This document shows, piece by piece, positions 1 to 6,238 of a stretch of 19,037 nucleotides of DNA. The stretch comes from DATKZB01 sp035528235 (GTDB taxonomy: Bacteria > Planctomycetota > Phycisphaerae > FEN-1346). How positions within the stretch are numbered: the stretch's first letter is position 1; every line of letters begins with the position of its first letter. A program made the position numbers and the translations under genes. The notes under the pieces are model-generated. The model saw only the letters and a list, made by a program, of their open reading frames with translations, was not told the DNA's origin and did no database searches. Where the stretch lies: assembly GCA_035528235.1 (NCBI GenBank), contig DATKZB010000043.1, positions 1 through 19,037 on the forward strand. The letters are read 5' to 3'.

Positions 1-20
1 GGTGGGTGCGGGGACCCACC
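1..20. terminator. 7-bp hairpin downstream of the aldolase gene
   Basis: GGTGGGT (1-7) pairs exactly with ACCCACC (14-20) around a 6-nt loop. It lies 45 nt past the stop codon of the minus-strand aldolase gene, so it could end the rhaA-aldolase transcript. There is no U-tract, so it is not a typical intrinsic terminator, and the left side is cut by the window edge. Confidence 0.3.
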
Positions 21-46
21 GCGCAAGCGCCCTGTCGCGGCTAAAC
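19..46 (-). repeat. Degenerate GTTTAG-hairpin REP-like unit
   Basis: The segment ends in CGCGGCTAAAC followed by GGGCGCG, exactly as the intact inverted units do (for example 2744-2770). The hairpin itself is decayed: only the outer CCGCG/CGCGG pairs remain. It lies 20 nt downstream of the aldolase stop codon. This is probably an eroded member of the family described at 2744-2817. Confidence 0.5.
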
Positions 47-65
47 GGGCGCGACGGCGGCGCGT

Positions 66-716
66 CTACCGGTCGGCTTCGAGCACCTTGCGGCGAAACG
101 CCTCGACCTCCATGCCGCGCACGTGCGCGATCTCGTCGGCGGTCAGCGGCCGGGGCTTGCCGGCGGCCAGCGCGGCCATCTGGAGCAGGGCCGAGTCCTC
201 GATAATCAGCATCTTGTTATACGCATCTCGCCACGTGATGCCCAGCGTCACGACGCCGTGGTTGCCCAGGCTGACGGCGTTGGTGCCGTCGGCCACGGCG
301 TCGCGGACGGCCTCGGCAATCTCGGTCGACGACGGCTTGATGAACGGCAGGTACGTCATGTGGTCGACGTACGCGATGAAGTCGGGCGTAAACGGCGCGA
401 GTTCCGCCCCGCCGCACACCAGACCCGTCGTCCGCGGCGGATGGGCGTGGCAAATGTTGTGGACGTCGGGCCGGGCCCGCAGGCACATCAGGTGCATCTC
501 CCACTCGCTCGTCGGACGTGGGCCCGAGACGTGCTTGCCCGTGGCGATGTCCACATACGACCACTGGTCGGCGGTCACGCGGTCGACGTCGAACCCGCTG
601 GGCGTGCAGACCATCCGCTGGCCGTCGCGGGCGCTCGTGTTACCCCCGGGGCCGGCCACCAGGCCCTTCTGCATCATGAGGCGGCCCAAGGCGTTGAGGT
701 CATCGATTACGGACAC
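66..716 (-). CDS. Class II aldolase/adducin family protein (probable rhamnulose-1-phosphate or fuculose-1-phosphate aldolase)
   Basis: 216 aa, about the usual length for FucA-type class II aldolases, which split a ketose 1-phosphate into dihydroxyacetone phosphate and lactaldehyde using a divalent metal. Family motifs are intact: GGNTSAR (24-30) and TPSG (38-41) for phosphate binding, Glu71 in the SEWEMH stretch at the catalytic acid position, and metal ligands His90 and His92 (HAHPP) plus His153 (GNHG). The start is GTG at 716, with AAGGAAGGG upstream at good spacing. It lies 15 nt after the rhamnose isomerase stop on the same strand, so the two are surely co-transcribed. That context favours L-rhamnulose 1-phosphate as substrate. 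The fold is nearer to the FucA branch than to the longer enterobacterial RhaD, so substrate is inferred. Cytoplasmic. Confidence 0.88.
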   Translation of the reverse strand: MSVIDDLNALGRLMMQKGLVAGPGGNTSARDGQRMVCTPSGFDVDRVTADQWSYVDIATGKHVSGPRPTSEWEMHLMCLRARPDVHNICHAHPPRTTGLVCGGAELAPFTPDFIAYVDHMTYLPFIKPSSTEIAEAVRDAVADGTNAVSLGNHGVVTLGITWRDAYNKMLIIEDSALLQMAALAAGKPRPLTADEIAHVRGMEVEAFRRKVLEADR

Positions 717-731
717 GTCGGTCCCTTCCTT

Positions 732-2030
732 TCATTGACAGCGTTTCGCGAGCACCTCGCGCTCGTAGCGCTGGACCTCGCCGATCCATGCGGCGCCGGC
801 CGGCACGTCCGACTGGGCGCACAGCCGGTCCCAGACGGCGCCGAAGGGCATCGTCTTCATTGCTTCCATGAGGGCGAGTTTCTGGGCGCCCCGTCCCTCG
901 GCCTCCAGGCCCCGGAGCCGCGCGGCCGGCTCGAGCAGGGCGTACAGAACGGCCTTGCGCGTGGCCCGGGCGCCGACGGCGTAGGCCGCGATGCGGTTGA
1001 TGCTGGCGTCGAAGAAATCCAGCGCCAGGTACACCCGCTCCAGCGCCCCGCCTCGGACCAGTTCCTGGAACACCGCCCGCAGGTCGTCGCTGAAGAGGAC
1101 GACGTGGTCCGAGTCCCACCGCACCGGCCGGCTCACGTGCAGCAGCAGCCGCTCGTGGAACCCGAGGAGTGCCGAGAGTTTGTCGGCGATCGTCTCGGTG
1201 GGGTGAAAGTGCCCCATGTCCAGGCACAGGACCAGCCGCCGCGACAGGGCGTAAGCCGAGTAGAACTCGAACGAGCCGACGACGTAATCCTCGCTGCCGA
1301 TGCCGAAGAGTTTCGACTCGACCGCGTCGATGCACAGCCGCCGGTCGATGCCCAGCGACTCGTCGAAGACCGCGTCGAGCGACTTGGTCAGCCGCTGCCG
1401 CGGACCCCACCGGTCGGCCGGCGAGTCCTTCGCGCCGTCGGGGATCCACAGGTTCACGACGCTCGCCGTGCCCAGCGCCCGGCCCATGGCCTCGCCGATG
1501 CGGCGCGAGGCAATCGCGTGCCGGACCCAGAACTGCCGGACGGCCTCGTCGGCGCTCGAGAGCGTAAAGCCCCCGGAGGCCTTCGGGTGGGCGAAGAAGG
1601 TGGGGTTGAAGTCGAGGCCGATGCCGCGGGCCTTGGCCCAGTCGATCCACCGGGCGAAGTGGTCGGGCCCCAGGGCGTCGCGGTCGACGGCCACACCGCC
1701 CGTCTCGGCGTAGGAGGCGTGGACGTTGGCCCGCAGCGTCCCCGGCACGAGGCGCATGGCCTGGTCCAGGTCCTGGCGGACCTCGTCGCCGCTCCGGGCC
1801 CGGCCGGGATAGTTGCCCGTGGCCAGGATGCCGCCGCCGTCGACGGGGCCCTCGCGAACCTCAAATCCGCCGACGTCGTCGGCCTGCCAGCAGTGCAGGC
1901 TGACGGGCACGGCGGCCGCGCGGGCGATGGCGGCTTCGGTATCGACGCCCAGGGCCGCGTAGGCCTCGCGGGCGAGGCCGTAGGCCTCATCCTGCTGCTT
2001 GGCGGTCGGCTTGGGCCACGGTGCTGACAC
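732..2030 (-). CDS. rhaA: L-rhamnose isomerase
   Basis: Interconverts L-rhamnose and L-rhamnulose in the cytoplasm, the first step of rhamnose catabolism. Conserved blocks run in order along the protein: VSLHCWQADDVGGFE, a TGNYPG block, GLDFNPTFF, FWVRHAIASRRIGEA, LWIPDGAKD, DAVESKLFGIGSEDY, VGSFEFYSAYA, LDMGHFHPTET, LLLHVSRPVRWDSDHVV and LDFFDASINRIAAY. They supply the usual metal-binding Glu/Asp/His residues. I place the start at GTG 2030 (432 aa, close to the roughly 420 aa of known RhaA). It has an AGGAG ribosome site 7 nt upstream. The open frame extends to a GTG at 2081, but that codon overlaps the -10 box of the promoter and the extra residues are proline-rich and unlike the family. 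No rhamnulokinase, mutarotase or regulator gene is in the window. Confidence 0.95.
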   Translation of the reverse strand: MSAPWPKPTAKQQDEAYGLAREAYAALGVDTEAAIARAAAVPVSLHCWQADDVGGFEVREGPVDGGGILATGNYPGRARSGDEVRQDLDQAMRLVPGTLRANVHASYAETGGVAVDRDALGPDHFARWIDWAKARGIGLDFNPTFFAHPKASGGFTLSSADEAVRQFWVRHAIASRRIGEAMGRALGTASVVNLWIPDGAKDSPADRWGPRQRLTKSLDAVFDESLGIDRRLCIDAVESKLFGIGSEDYVVGSFEFYSAYALSRRLVLCLDMGHFHPTETIADKLSALLGFHERLLLHVSRPVRWDSDHVVLFSDDLRAVFQELVRGGALERVYLALDFFDASINRIAAYAVGARATRKAVLYALLEPAARLRGLEAEGRGAQKLALMEAMKTMPFGAVWDRLCAQSDVPAGAAWIGEVQRYEREVLAKRCQ

Positions 2031-2037
2031 GGCTGAA

Positions 2038-2042
2038 CTCCT
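2038..2042 (-). promoter_or_regulatory. Ribosome binding site that decides the rhaA start
   Basis: AGGAG on the minus strand, within GGCAGGAG, 7 nt before the GTG at 2030. It supports starting rhaA there and not at the upstream in-frame GTG at 2081. Confidence 0.7.
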
Positions 2043-2079
2043 GCCTGGAGCGGGTTCTGGGGCCGGTTTCAGGTCCCAC

Positions 2080-2109
2080 ACTATGCGCCAGGGCCGGGGC
2101 CGGTGTCAA
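2080..2109 (-). promoter_or_regulatory. Sigma70-like promoter of the rhaA-aldolase operon
   Basis: On the minus strand there is a perfect -35 TTGACA (2109-2104), an 18-bp spacer and CATAGT (2085-2080) as -10. Transcription would start near 2073, leaving a leader of about 43 nt that contains the AGGAG site. No operator could be identified. Confidence 0.55.
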
Positions 2110-2243
2110 CCGAGAACCCGCCGCGGGTGCCTGGGAGGTGTGGCAAGACTTCCTGGCAAGCCCCCCACTCTTGGGTGGCATGCCCACGCCGCTGTTGAGC
2201 ATTTTGCATTCGTGAATCGTAACCGGGCGCCGGAGCCTGACTT

Positions 2244-2316
2244 GTAGCGCGGGGGTTTACCCCCCGCGCCACATGTCCTAAACGCCAAGGCCGCGGGGGA
2301 TAAACCCCCGCGCTAC
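2244..2316. repeat. GTAG-type REPIN (two inverted REP hairpins)
   Basis: GTAG (2244-2247) heads a hairpin with arms 2247-2255 and 2261-2269 (GCGCGGGGG/CCCCCGCGC, 5-nt loop). The inverse unit follows: arms 2292-2299 and 2305-2312, loop ATAAA, then CTAC (2313-2316). A GTAG tetranucleotide 5' of a GC-rich hairpin, paired with an inverted copy, is the textbook REPIN layout recognised by RAYT (TnpA-REP) transposases. No such transposase lies in the window. Confidence 0.65.
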
Positions 2317-2372
2317 AGGCTCGATGTAAAATGCTCGCCGTTGGCGTGAGCATGTTGCACGAGGGCTGGGGA

Positions 2373-2403
2373 GCATGCCCAGGCAACGGCGGCCTGGGCA
2401 TGC
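2373..2403. repeat. 12-bp stem hairpin inside the composite repeat
   Basis: GCATGCCCAGGC (2373-2384) pairs perfectly with GCCTGGGCATGC (2392-2403) around a 7-nt loop. Its right arm is shared with the 16-bp inverted repeat ending at 2410, so two alternative foldings are possible. Confidence 0.55.
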
Positions 2404-2469
2404 CACCCAACCTGGAAGCATGGCCCGCGATTCGGGGAAGCGGCCGCCGGCGGCCAGGAATCGGTGATT

Positions 2470-2698
2470 AAGTATATATTGGCCAGGCTCCATTTGTGCT
2501 CAAAACGGTGTTGAAAACGACCGATTCCGGCGCATTCCGATCAAAAATCGAAAAAAACGATCAAAAGCGGCGCGTTTCGCCTTGCCTATCTTACCAAAAC
2601 GGGGGCCAATCGTCCCTGGCACTGCCAAAACGGGGTTCCTGCCCTCCAGAAGGCCGCTTTTCGGCCTCCAGGCCAAAGGCCGTTTTACCAAAGTATAT
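2470..2698. other. AT-richer non-coding segment flanked by AAGTATAT
   Basis: This stretch is clearly less GC-rich than its surroundings. It is bracketed by AAGTATAT at 2470-2477 and 2691-2698. It holds CGATCAAAA twice, with a run of A between, and CCAAAACGGGG twice (2594-2604 and 2625-2635). AAAACGG (2627-2633) can pair with CCGTTTT (2680-2686) around an inner GGCCG/CGGCC hairpin. Short open frames exist, but none has a ribosome site or a protein-like composition. It lies past the 3' end of the propeller gene and upstream of rhaA. Function unknown; a foreign or mobile-element remnant or an untranslated RNA are possibilities. Confidence 0.35.
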
Positions 2699-2743
2699 GT
2701 CCGGGCCCCGGCAGGGGACGGAAACCGCGGTTTCGGTGGCTGC

Positions 2744-2817
2744 CCGCGGCCGTGCCGGCCGCGGCTAAACGGGCGCGATGGGCCGTTGTCGTTTAGCCGT
2801 CGCCGGTACGGCGACGG
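2744..2817. repeat. REP-like pair (inverted unit 2744-2770, forward unit 2791-2817)
   Basis: Each unit is 27 nt: GTTTAG, a 9-nt arm, a 3-nt loop and the complementary arm. The forward unit (subtype A) has arms CCGTCGCCG/CGGCGACGG and loop GTA. The inverse unit (subtype B), read on the minus strand, has arms CCGCGGCCG/CGGCCGCGG and loop GCA. The 20-nt spacer resembles spacers at 12165-12185 and 16407-16427. Sequence after 2817 (GCATGGCCGCCGAG) resembles the 30-nt spacer class, as if a further unit had been lost. The pair lies 38 nt past the end of the propeller gene and may also help end its transcript. Confidence 0.85.
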
Positions 2818-2854
2818 GCATGGCCGCCGAGTCCGGCCGACCGGGTCAGCCCGT

Positions 2855-4111
2855 CTAGGCGGGGGGATCGGGCAGCGGTGGCAGCGGGGGCAGTTCCGGC
2901 GGCGGGGGCGGCGGCGGGGGCGGCGTCGCCGGCGGCGGTGTCACGGGCGGCGGTGTCGCGGGCGGCGGAGGGGGCGGCGGAGGCACTGCCGGAGGCGCCG
3001 GTGCGACGCCCGAAATGGCGTAGACGCCTTTGTCCTGGCTGCCGATAAACACCACCCCGTCGGCCACGGCGGGCGACGAGTGGATGTCCTTGCCGGTCCT
3101 AAACTTCCATTTCAGTTCACCCGTCTTGGCGTCGAGGGCGTACAGGTGGTCGTCCTCGCTGCCCACGTACACCATGCCCCCGGCCACGGCGGGCGATGAG
3201 CGGATGTCGTCGTCGGTCTGGAACCGCCACGCAATCTGCCCGGCCTTGACGTCGATGGCGTAGAGTTGGTCGTCGTTGCTGCCGACGTACAGCAGGCCGT
3301 CGGCAAAGGCGGGGGACGACCGGATGTCGCCGTCGGCCTTGAAGAGGCCCTTCTGTTCGCCCGACGCGGCGTCGAGGGCATAGAGGTTGCCCCCGTCGTC
3401 GCCCAGGTACACGACGCCCTCGACGACGGTCGGCGAACTGTGGATGGCCTTGTCGGCCTTAAAACCCCACCGCTGCGTCCCGTTCAGGGCGTCGATGGCG
3501 AACACGTTGCCGCCGGTGTCTCCGACGTACACCACGCCATCTGCCACGGCGGGGCTGGCCGTGATGCCTTTGCCGGTCCGGACGCGCCACCGCTCGACGC
3601 CGCTCGGGGCGTCGATAGCGTAGAGGTTCTTGTCGTCGCTGCCGACGTACACCAGTCCGCCGGCCACGGTGGGCGACGACGCGATGCCCTTGTCGGCCTT
3701 GAACCGCCACCGCTCGCCGCCCGTGCGGGCGTCGAGGGCGTACAGGTGCCCGTCGTCGCAGCCGATGTACAGGGTGTCGCCGACGACCGCCGGCGACGAG
3801 GCCACGTCTTTGCGGGCCCGGAACCGCCATCGCTCCAGGCCGGTGCGGGCGTCGATGGCGTAGACGTTATCGTCGTTGCATCCGACGTACACCAGGCCGC
3901 CGGCCACGGTGGGCGACGACTCGACGGCCCCGTCGGTCCGGAACCGCCACAACGGCTGCCCGATGGCGGGGATGGCCGCCGAGGCGTATCGGCCCGTGTG
4001 GGCGGCGTCGGCCCGGAACATGGCGCCCGGCTCGGTGGGCGGCGGCGGGGTCTCCGCCAGGACGGGCTCCGCCAGGACCGCGGCCGCCAGGATAATCAGC
4101 ATGCGTTTCAT
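2855..4111 (-). CDS. Secreted PQQ-like beta-propeller protein with proline-rich tail
   Basis: 418 aa from ATG 4111, chosen because GAAAGGAAA lies about 6 nt upstream and a clean signal peptide follows (MKRMLIILAAAVLAEPVLA). An in-frame codon at 4135 would bury that signal. The mature start carries MFRADAAHTGRY, common just before PQQ-type propellers. Eight near-identical 40-residue repeats follow, of pattern W-x-F-x-T, SSPAVADG, VVYVGS, then LYALDAxTG, spanning roughly residues 54-373. Such repeats fold as blades of an eight-bladed propeller. No catalytic or calcium/PQQ-binding residues of quinoprotein dehydrogenases are evident, so a binding or scaffold role outside the cytoplasm is likelier than an enzyme. 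The last 45 or so residues are mostly proline, a flexible or wall-spanning tail. The protein is divergent to the glycoside hydrolase gene. Function is inferred from the fold only. Confidence 0.85.
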   Translation of the reverse strand: MKRMLIILAAAVLAEPVLAETPPPPTEPGAMFRADAAHTGRYASAAIPAIGQPLWRFRTDGAVESSPTVAGGLVYVGCNDDNVYAIDARTGLERWRFRARKDVASSPAVVGDTLYIGCDDGHLYALDARTGGERWRFKADKGIASSPTVAGGLVYVGSDDKNLYAIDAPSGVERWRVRTGKGITASPAVADGVVYVGDTGGNVFAIDALNGTQRWGFKADKAIHSSPTVVEGVVYLGDDGGNLYALDAASGEQKGLFKADGDIRSSPAFADGLLYVGSNDDQLYAIDVKAGQIAWRFQTDDDIRSSPAVAGGMVYVGSEDDHLYALDAKTGELKWKFRTGKDIHSSPAVADGVVFIGSQDKGVYAISGVAPAPPAVPPPPPPPPATPPPVTPPPATPPPPPPPPPELPPLPPLPDPPA

Positions 4112-4143
4112 GGGACGTTTCCTTTCGGCTGCCAAGCCACATC

Positions 4144-4172
4144 AGGTTAGACGGTGCCGACGGGCAAGCCAA
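4144..4172 (-). promoter_or_regulatory. Possible promoter of the propeller gene
   Basis: On the minus strand, TTGGCT (4172-4167), a 17-bp spacer and TAACCT (4149-4144), giving a leader of about 30 nt to the ATG at 4111. The boxes are weak matches and there is no other support. Confidence 0.28.
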
Positions 4173-4192
4173 GCCAAAAAGGCCGGCGCCGC

Positions 4193-4321
4193 GTTTAGCC
4201 GTCGCCGGTACGGCGACGGGAATGGCCGCCGGGCGTCCATCGGCGCTGCCCGCGGCCGTGCCGGCCGCGGCTAAACGGGCGCTACCGCGATGCCTCGCGG
4301 CCGTGCCGGCCGCGGCGAAAC
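4193..4321. repeat. REP-like cluster: A unit 4193-4219, B units 4250-4276 and 4295-4321
   Basis: The forward A unit is intact (loop GTA). After a 30-nt spacer comes an intact inverted B unit, then a second B unit with two changes: first stem base T, and CGAAAC in place of CTAAAC. The 30-nt spacer (4220-4249) is closely related to 16317-16346. The cluster lies between the divergent starts at 4111 and 4411, close to both promoter regions. Confidence 0.85.
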
Positions 4322-4375
4322 GGCCAAGTTGGCCCTTCCGTTGGATATCCGCCGCCGTTAGACTTGCCGCGACCG

Positions 4376-4381
4376 TATAAT
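4376..4381 (+). promoter_or_regulatory. -10 element upstream of the GH63-like gene
   Basis: A consensus TATAAT lies 29 nt before the ATG at 4411. No good -35 box sits at 16-18 bp upstream, so it may use an activator or be fortuitous. Confidence 0.4.
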
Positions 4382-4410
4382 ATTCGGACAACCCATTAGG
4401 GGCCCCAACG

Positions 4411-6177
4411 ATGCAGGGACGGGCGGTGGCTGTTCTGGCGGTGGCAATGGTGTGGGCGGCGGGCTTGGGCCTGGCGCAGACGACGCCGGCCGCCGGCGCC
4501 GGTCGGGCGGTGCCGGAGGGCGTCCCGAACGTCTTTGGCGACGGCATCCCGCTGGCCTTCTCGGGCCTGGACGGCAACACGAGCGCGGCCGCGCCGTGCG
4601 TGGCCCGCACGCTGGGCAACGGCGTCGTCCTGAAGTTCCATTTGCCGCGCGACCCCGTCCTGCGGGTCATCCTGGCCGGCGACGCCAAACCCGAGTGGCA
4701 GATCGTGACGAACGACCTTCTGGCGGCGAAGGTGCCCGGCGACGTCGTGCCGATGGTGGTGGGGTTTGTGTCGGCCAACGTCGTGGTGGGCCGGCTGCCG
4801 CAGGGCGCCCGCGTGTCGCTGACGGGCGGCGGCTCGGGCGTCGTGCTGCTCCGCGAGGCCGTCGGCGACCGGACGCAGTTCGCGTTCGCGTACGACCCCG
4901 GCGGCGCCGCGACCGCCGCCGGCGCCGCCTCGCAGGCCCTGAAGGTCTCGATCGAGACGCTGGTGGAGACGCGGCTCGATTTCTTCGCGGCCGCCCCGAA
5001 GGGGCCCGAGGGCACCCGTCCGCGCCGGGCCATGACGCTGGCCAAGGCGCTGTCGGTGCTGAAGGTGAACACGTACGCGCCGCAGCCGCCCATCGCGGTC
5101 CGCTGGACTACGCCCGCCCGCTGGCCGCACCAGTTCATGGACGTGTGGGGCTCGGCGTTCCACAGCCTGGGTCTGATGCACCTGGACCTGCGCCTGGCCA
5201 AGCAGGCGCTGGAGGCGGTGTACGGGTGCCAGGGCGAGGACGGGTTCATTCCGCGGCAGATGGGTCCGGGCCAGACGGTCGACGACTCGCATCCGCCCAT
5301 CCTGGGTTGGGCGGCGTGGCAGGTGTACGCCCACGACAAGATGCGCGACCGGGAGTTTCTGAAGCGGTCGTTCGACGCGTCGCAGAAACACGTGACGTGG
5401 TTCATGAAGCAGCGCCGTCTCGACGGCGAACCGCCGCCCGAGAAGGCCCTGGAACACGGCACGCCGCTGTACTTCTGGAAGTCGGCCGAGGAATCGGGCA
5501 CGGAGAACTCGCCGCGGTTCGACGGCGGGGCCGAGTTCGCCGCCATCGACCTTTCCTGCTACCTCGTCAACGAGTGCCGCGCCCTCCAGGCCATGGCCCA
5601 GCAACTCGGGTTCCGCGAACTGGCTAAGACCTGGGGCACGCGGGCCGAGGCCATCGCCGCCGCCGCCCGCAAAACCCTCTGGAACGGCGAGCGGAAGTTC
5701 TTCTTCGACCGCAAGGGCGACGGCGAGTGGATCGACGTCCGGACCTGGGCCGGCCTGCTGCCCCTGTGGTCGGGCTTGGCGAGCGACGACCAGGCCGCCA
5801 TCCTCCAGAAACACCTGACGGGCGAGGCGTTCTGGACGCCCGCCGGCGTGGCCACCGTGGCCCGCGACGACCCGACGTTCAAGAAAGACATGTGGCGCGG
5901 GCCCGTCTGGGTGCAGGTCAACTACCTCATGATTCGCGCCCTTCAGGCCCGCGGCGCGGTCAAGGAGGCCGAGGACCTGCGGACGCGGACGCTCGAGGTG
6001 GTCGAGAAGTGGTACCAGAAGACGGGCGCGTTCTGGGAGTTCTACGACCCCGACGACCAGACGCCGCCGCCGCAACTCGCCCGCAAGAGCGACGCCGCCT
6101 CCGCGACGCCCGTCACGGCCGACCTCGACGCGACGGCCGCCCTGTACGTCGACCTGCTGCTGCGGCCGAAGCCGTAA
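4411..6177 (+). CDS. Secreted (alpha/alpha)6-barrel glycoside hydrolase, GH63/trehalase-like
   Basis: 588 aa with an N-terminal signal peptide (about residues 1-22, ending LGLAQ). A beta-rich N-terminal domain (about 35-215) is followed by an alpha-barrel domain. Barrel motifs recall GH63 enzymes such as mannosylglycerate hydrolase and processing glucosidase relatives: MDVWGSAFHSLG (243-254), ESGTENSPRFDGG (361-373), MWRGPVWVQVNYL (494-506) and FWEFYDP (541-547). From memory of the family, the acid residue is usually Asp in a DNSPR-like motif; here it reads ENSPR, with Glu365. Glu543 in WEFYDP is the candidate base. The usual WDS motif reads WGS. Activity may thus be altered. Substrate cannot be told; an alpha-linked glycoside is likely. 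The gene stands alone on the plus strand, divergent to the propeller gene, with the weak ribosome site AGGGGCC. Confidence 0.75.
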   Translation: MQGRAVAVLAVAMVWAAGLGLAQTTPAAGAGRAVPEGVPNVFGDGIPLAFSGLDGNTSAAAPCVARTLGNGVVLKFHLPRDPVLRVILAGDAKPEWQIVTNDLLAAKVPGDVVPMVVGFVSANVVVGRLPQGARVSLTGGGSGVVLLREAVGDRTQFAFAYDPGGAATAAGAASQALKVSIETLVETRLDFFAAAPKGPEGTRPRRAMTLAKALSVLKVNTYAPQPPIAVRWTTPARWPHQFMDVWGSAFHSLGLMHLDLRLAKQALEAVYGCQGEDGFIPRQMGPGQTVDDSHPPILGWAAWQVYAHDKMRDREFLKRSFDASQKHVTWFMKQRRLDGEPPPEKALEHGTPLYFWKSAEESGTENSPRFDGGAEFAAIDLSCYLVNECRALQAMAQQLGFRELAKTWGTRAEAIAAAARKTLWNGERKFFFDRKGDGEWIDVRTWAGLLPLWSGLASDDQAAILQKHLTGEAFWTPAGVATVARDDPTFKKDMWRGPVWVQVNYLMIRALQARGAVKEAEDLRTRTLEVVEKWYQKTGAFWEFYDPDDQTPPPQLARKSDAASATPVTADLDATAALYVDLLLRPKP

Positions 6178-6202
6178 GGGCCCGGCGGCCGGCGACGTTC
6201 CA

Positions 6203-6231
6203 TTGCATTGCCCGGCGGCGGCCGATAGACT
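6203..6231 (+). promoter_or_regulatory. Possible promoter giving a nearly leaderless mRNA
   Basis: TTGCAT (6203-6208), a 17-bp spacer and TAGACT (6226-6231). The -10 ends 7 nt before the ATG at 6239, so the transcript would begin at or next to the start codon. No ribosome binding site is present, which fits leaderless translation. The same TTGC-17-TAGACT layout occurs at 10224-10252. Confidence 0.35.
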
Positions 6232-6238
6232 CGGCCCG

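Larger units (their letters stand above)
2171..2410. repeat. Composite palindromic intergenic repeat (MITE-like)
   Basis: The ends form a perfect 16-bp inverted repeat: TTGGGTGGCATGCCCA at 2171-2186 and its reverse complement at 2395-2410. Nested inside are GAGCATTTT (2197-2205) against AAAATGCTC (2328-2336), and the GTAG REPIN at 2244-2316 near the centre. The right half also holds an imperfect direct copy of the TTGAGCATTTTGCA segment (about 2347-2360). No coding sequence is seen. The symmetry suggests a non-autonomous mobile element or a nest of elements. Confidence 0.6.

Noticed and set aside
123..2027. A 634-codon open frame on the plus strand opposite rhaA and the aldolase
   Set aside because: It is antisense to two genes with clear catalytic motifs; its composition (Arg, Gly, His, Val rich) is that of a GC-rich shadow frame.
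2496..2768. A 90-codon plus-strand frame in the AT-richer segment
   Set aside because: No ribosome site or known domain, and it ends inside a REP unit.
2855..4111. Quinoprotein (PQQ) dehydrogenase
   Set aside because: The blades match PQQ-like repeats, but the protein is too short and lacks the cofactor and calcium-binding residues of the enzymes.
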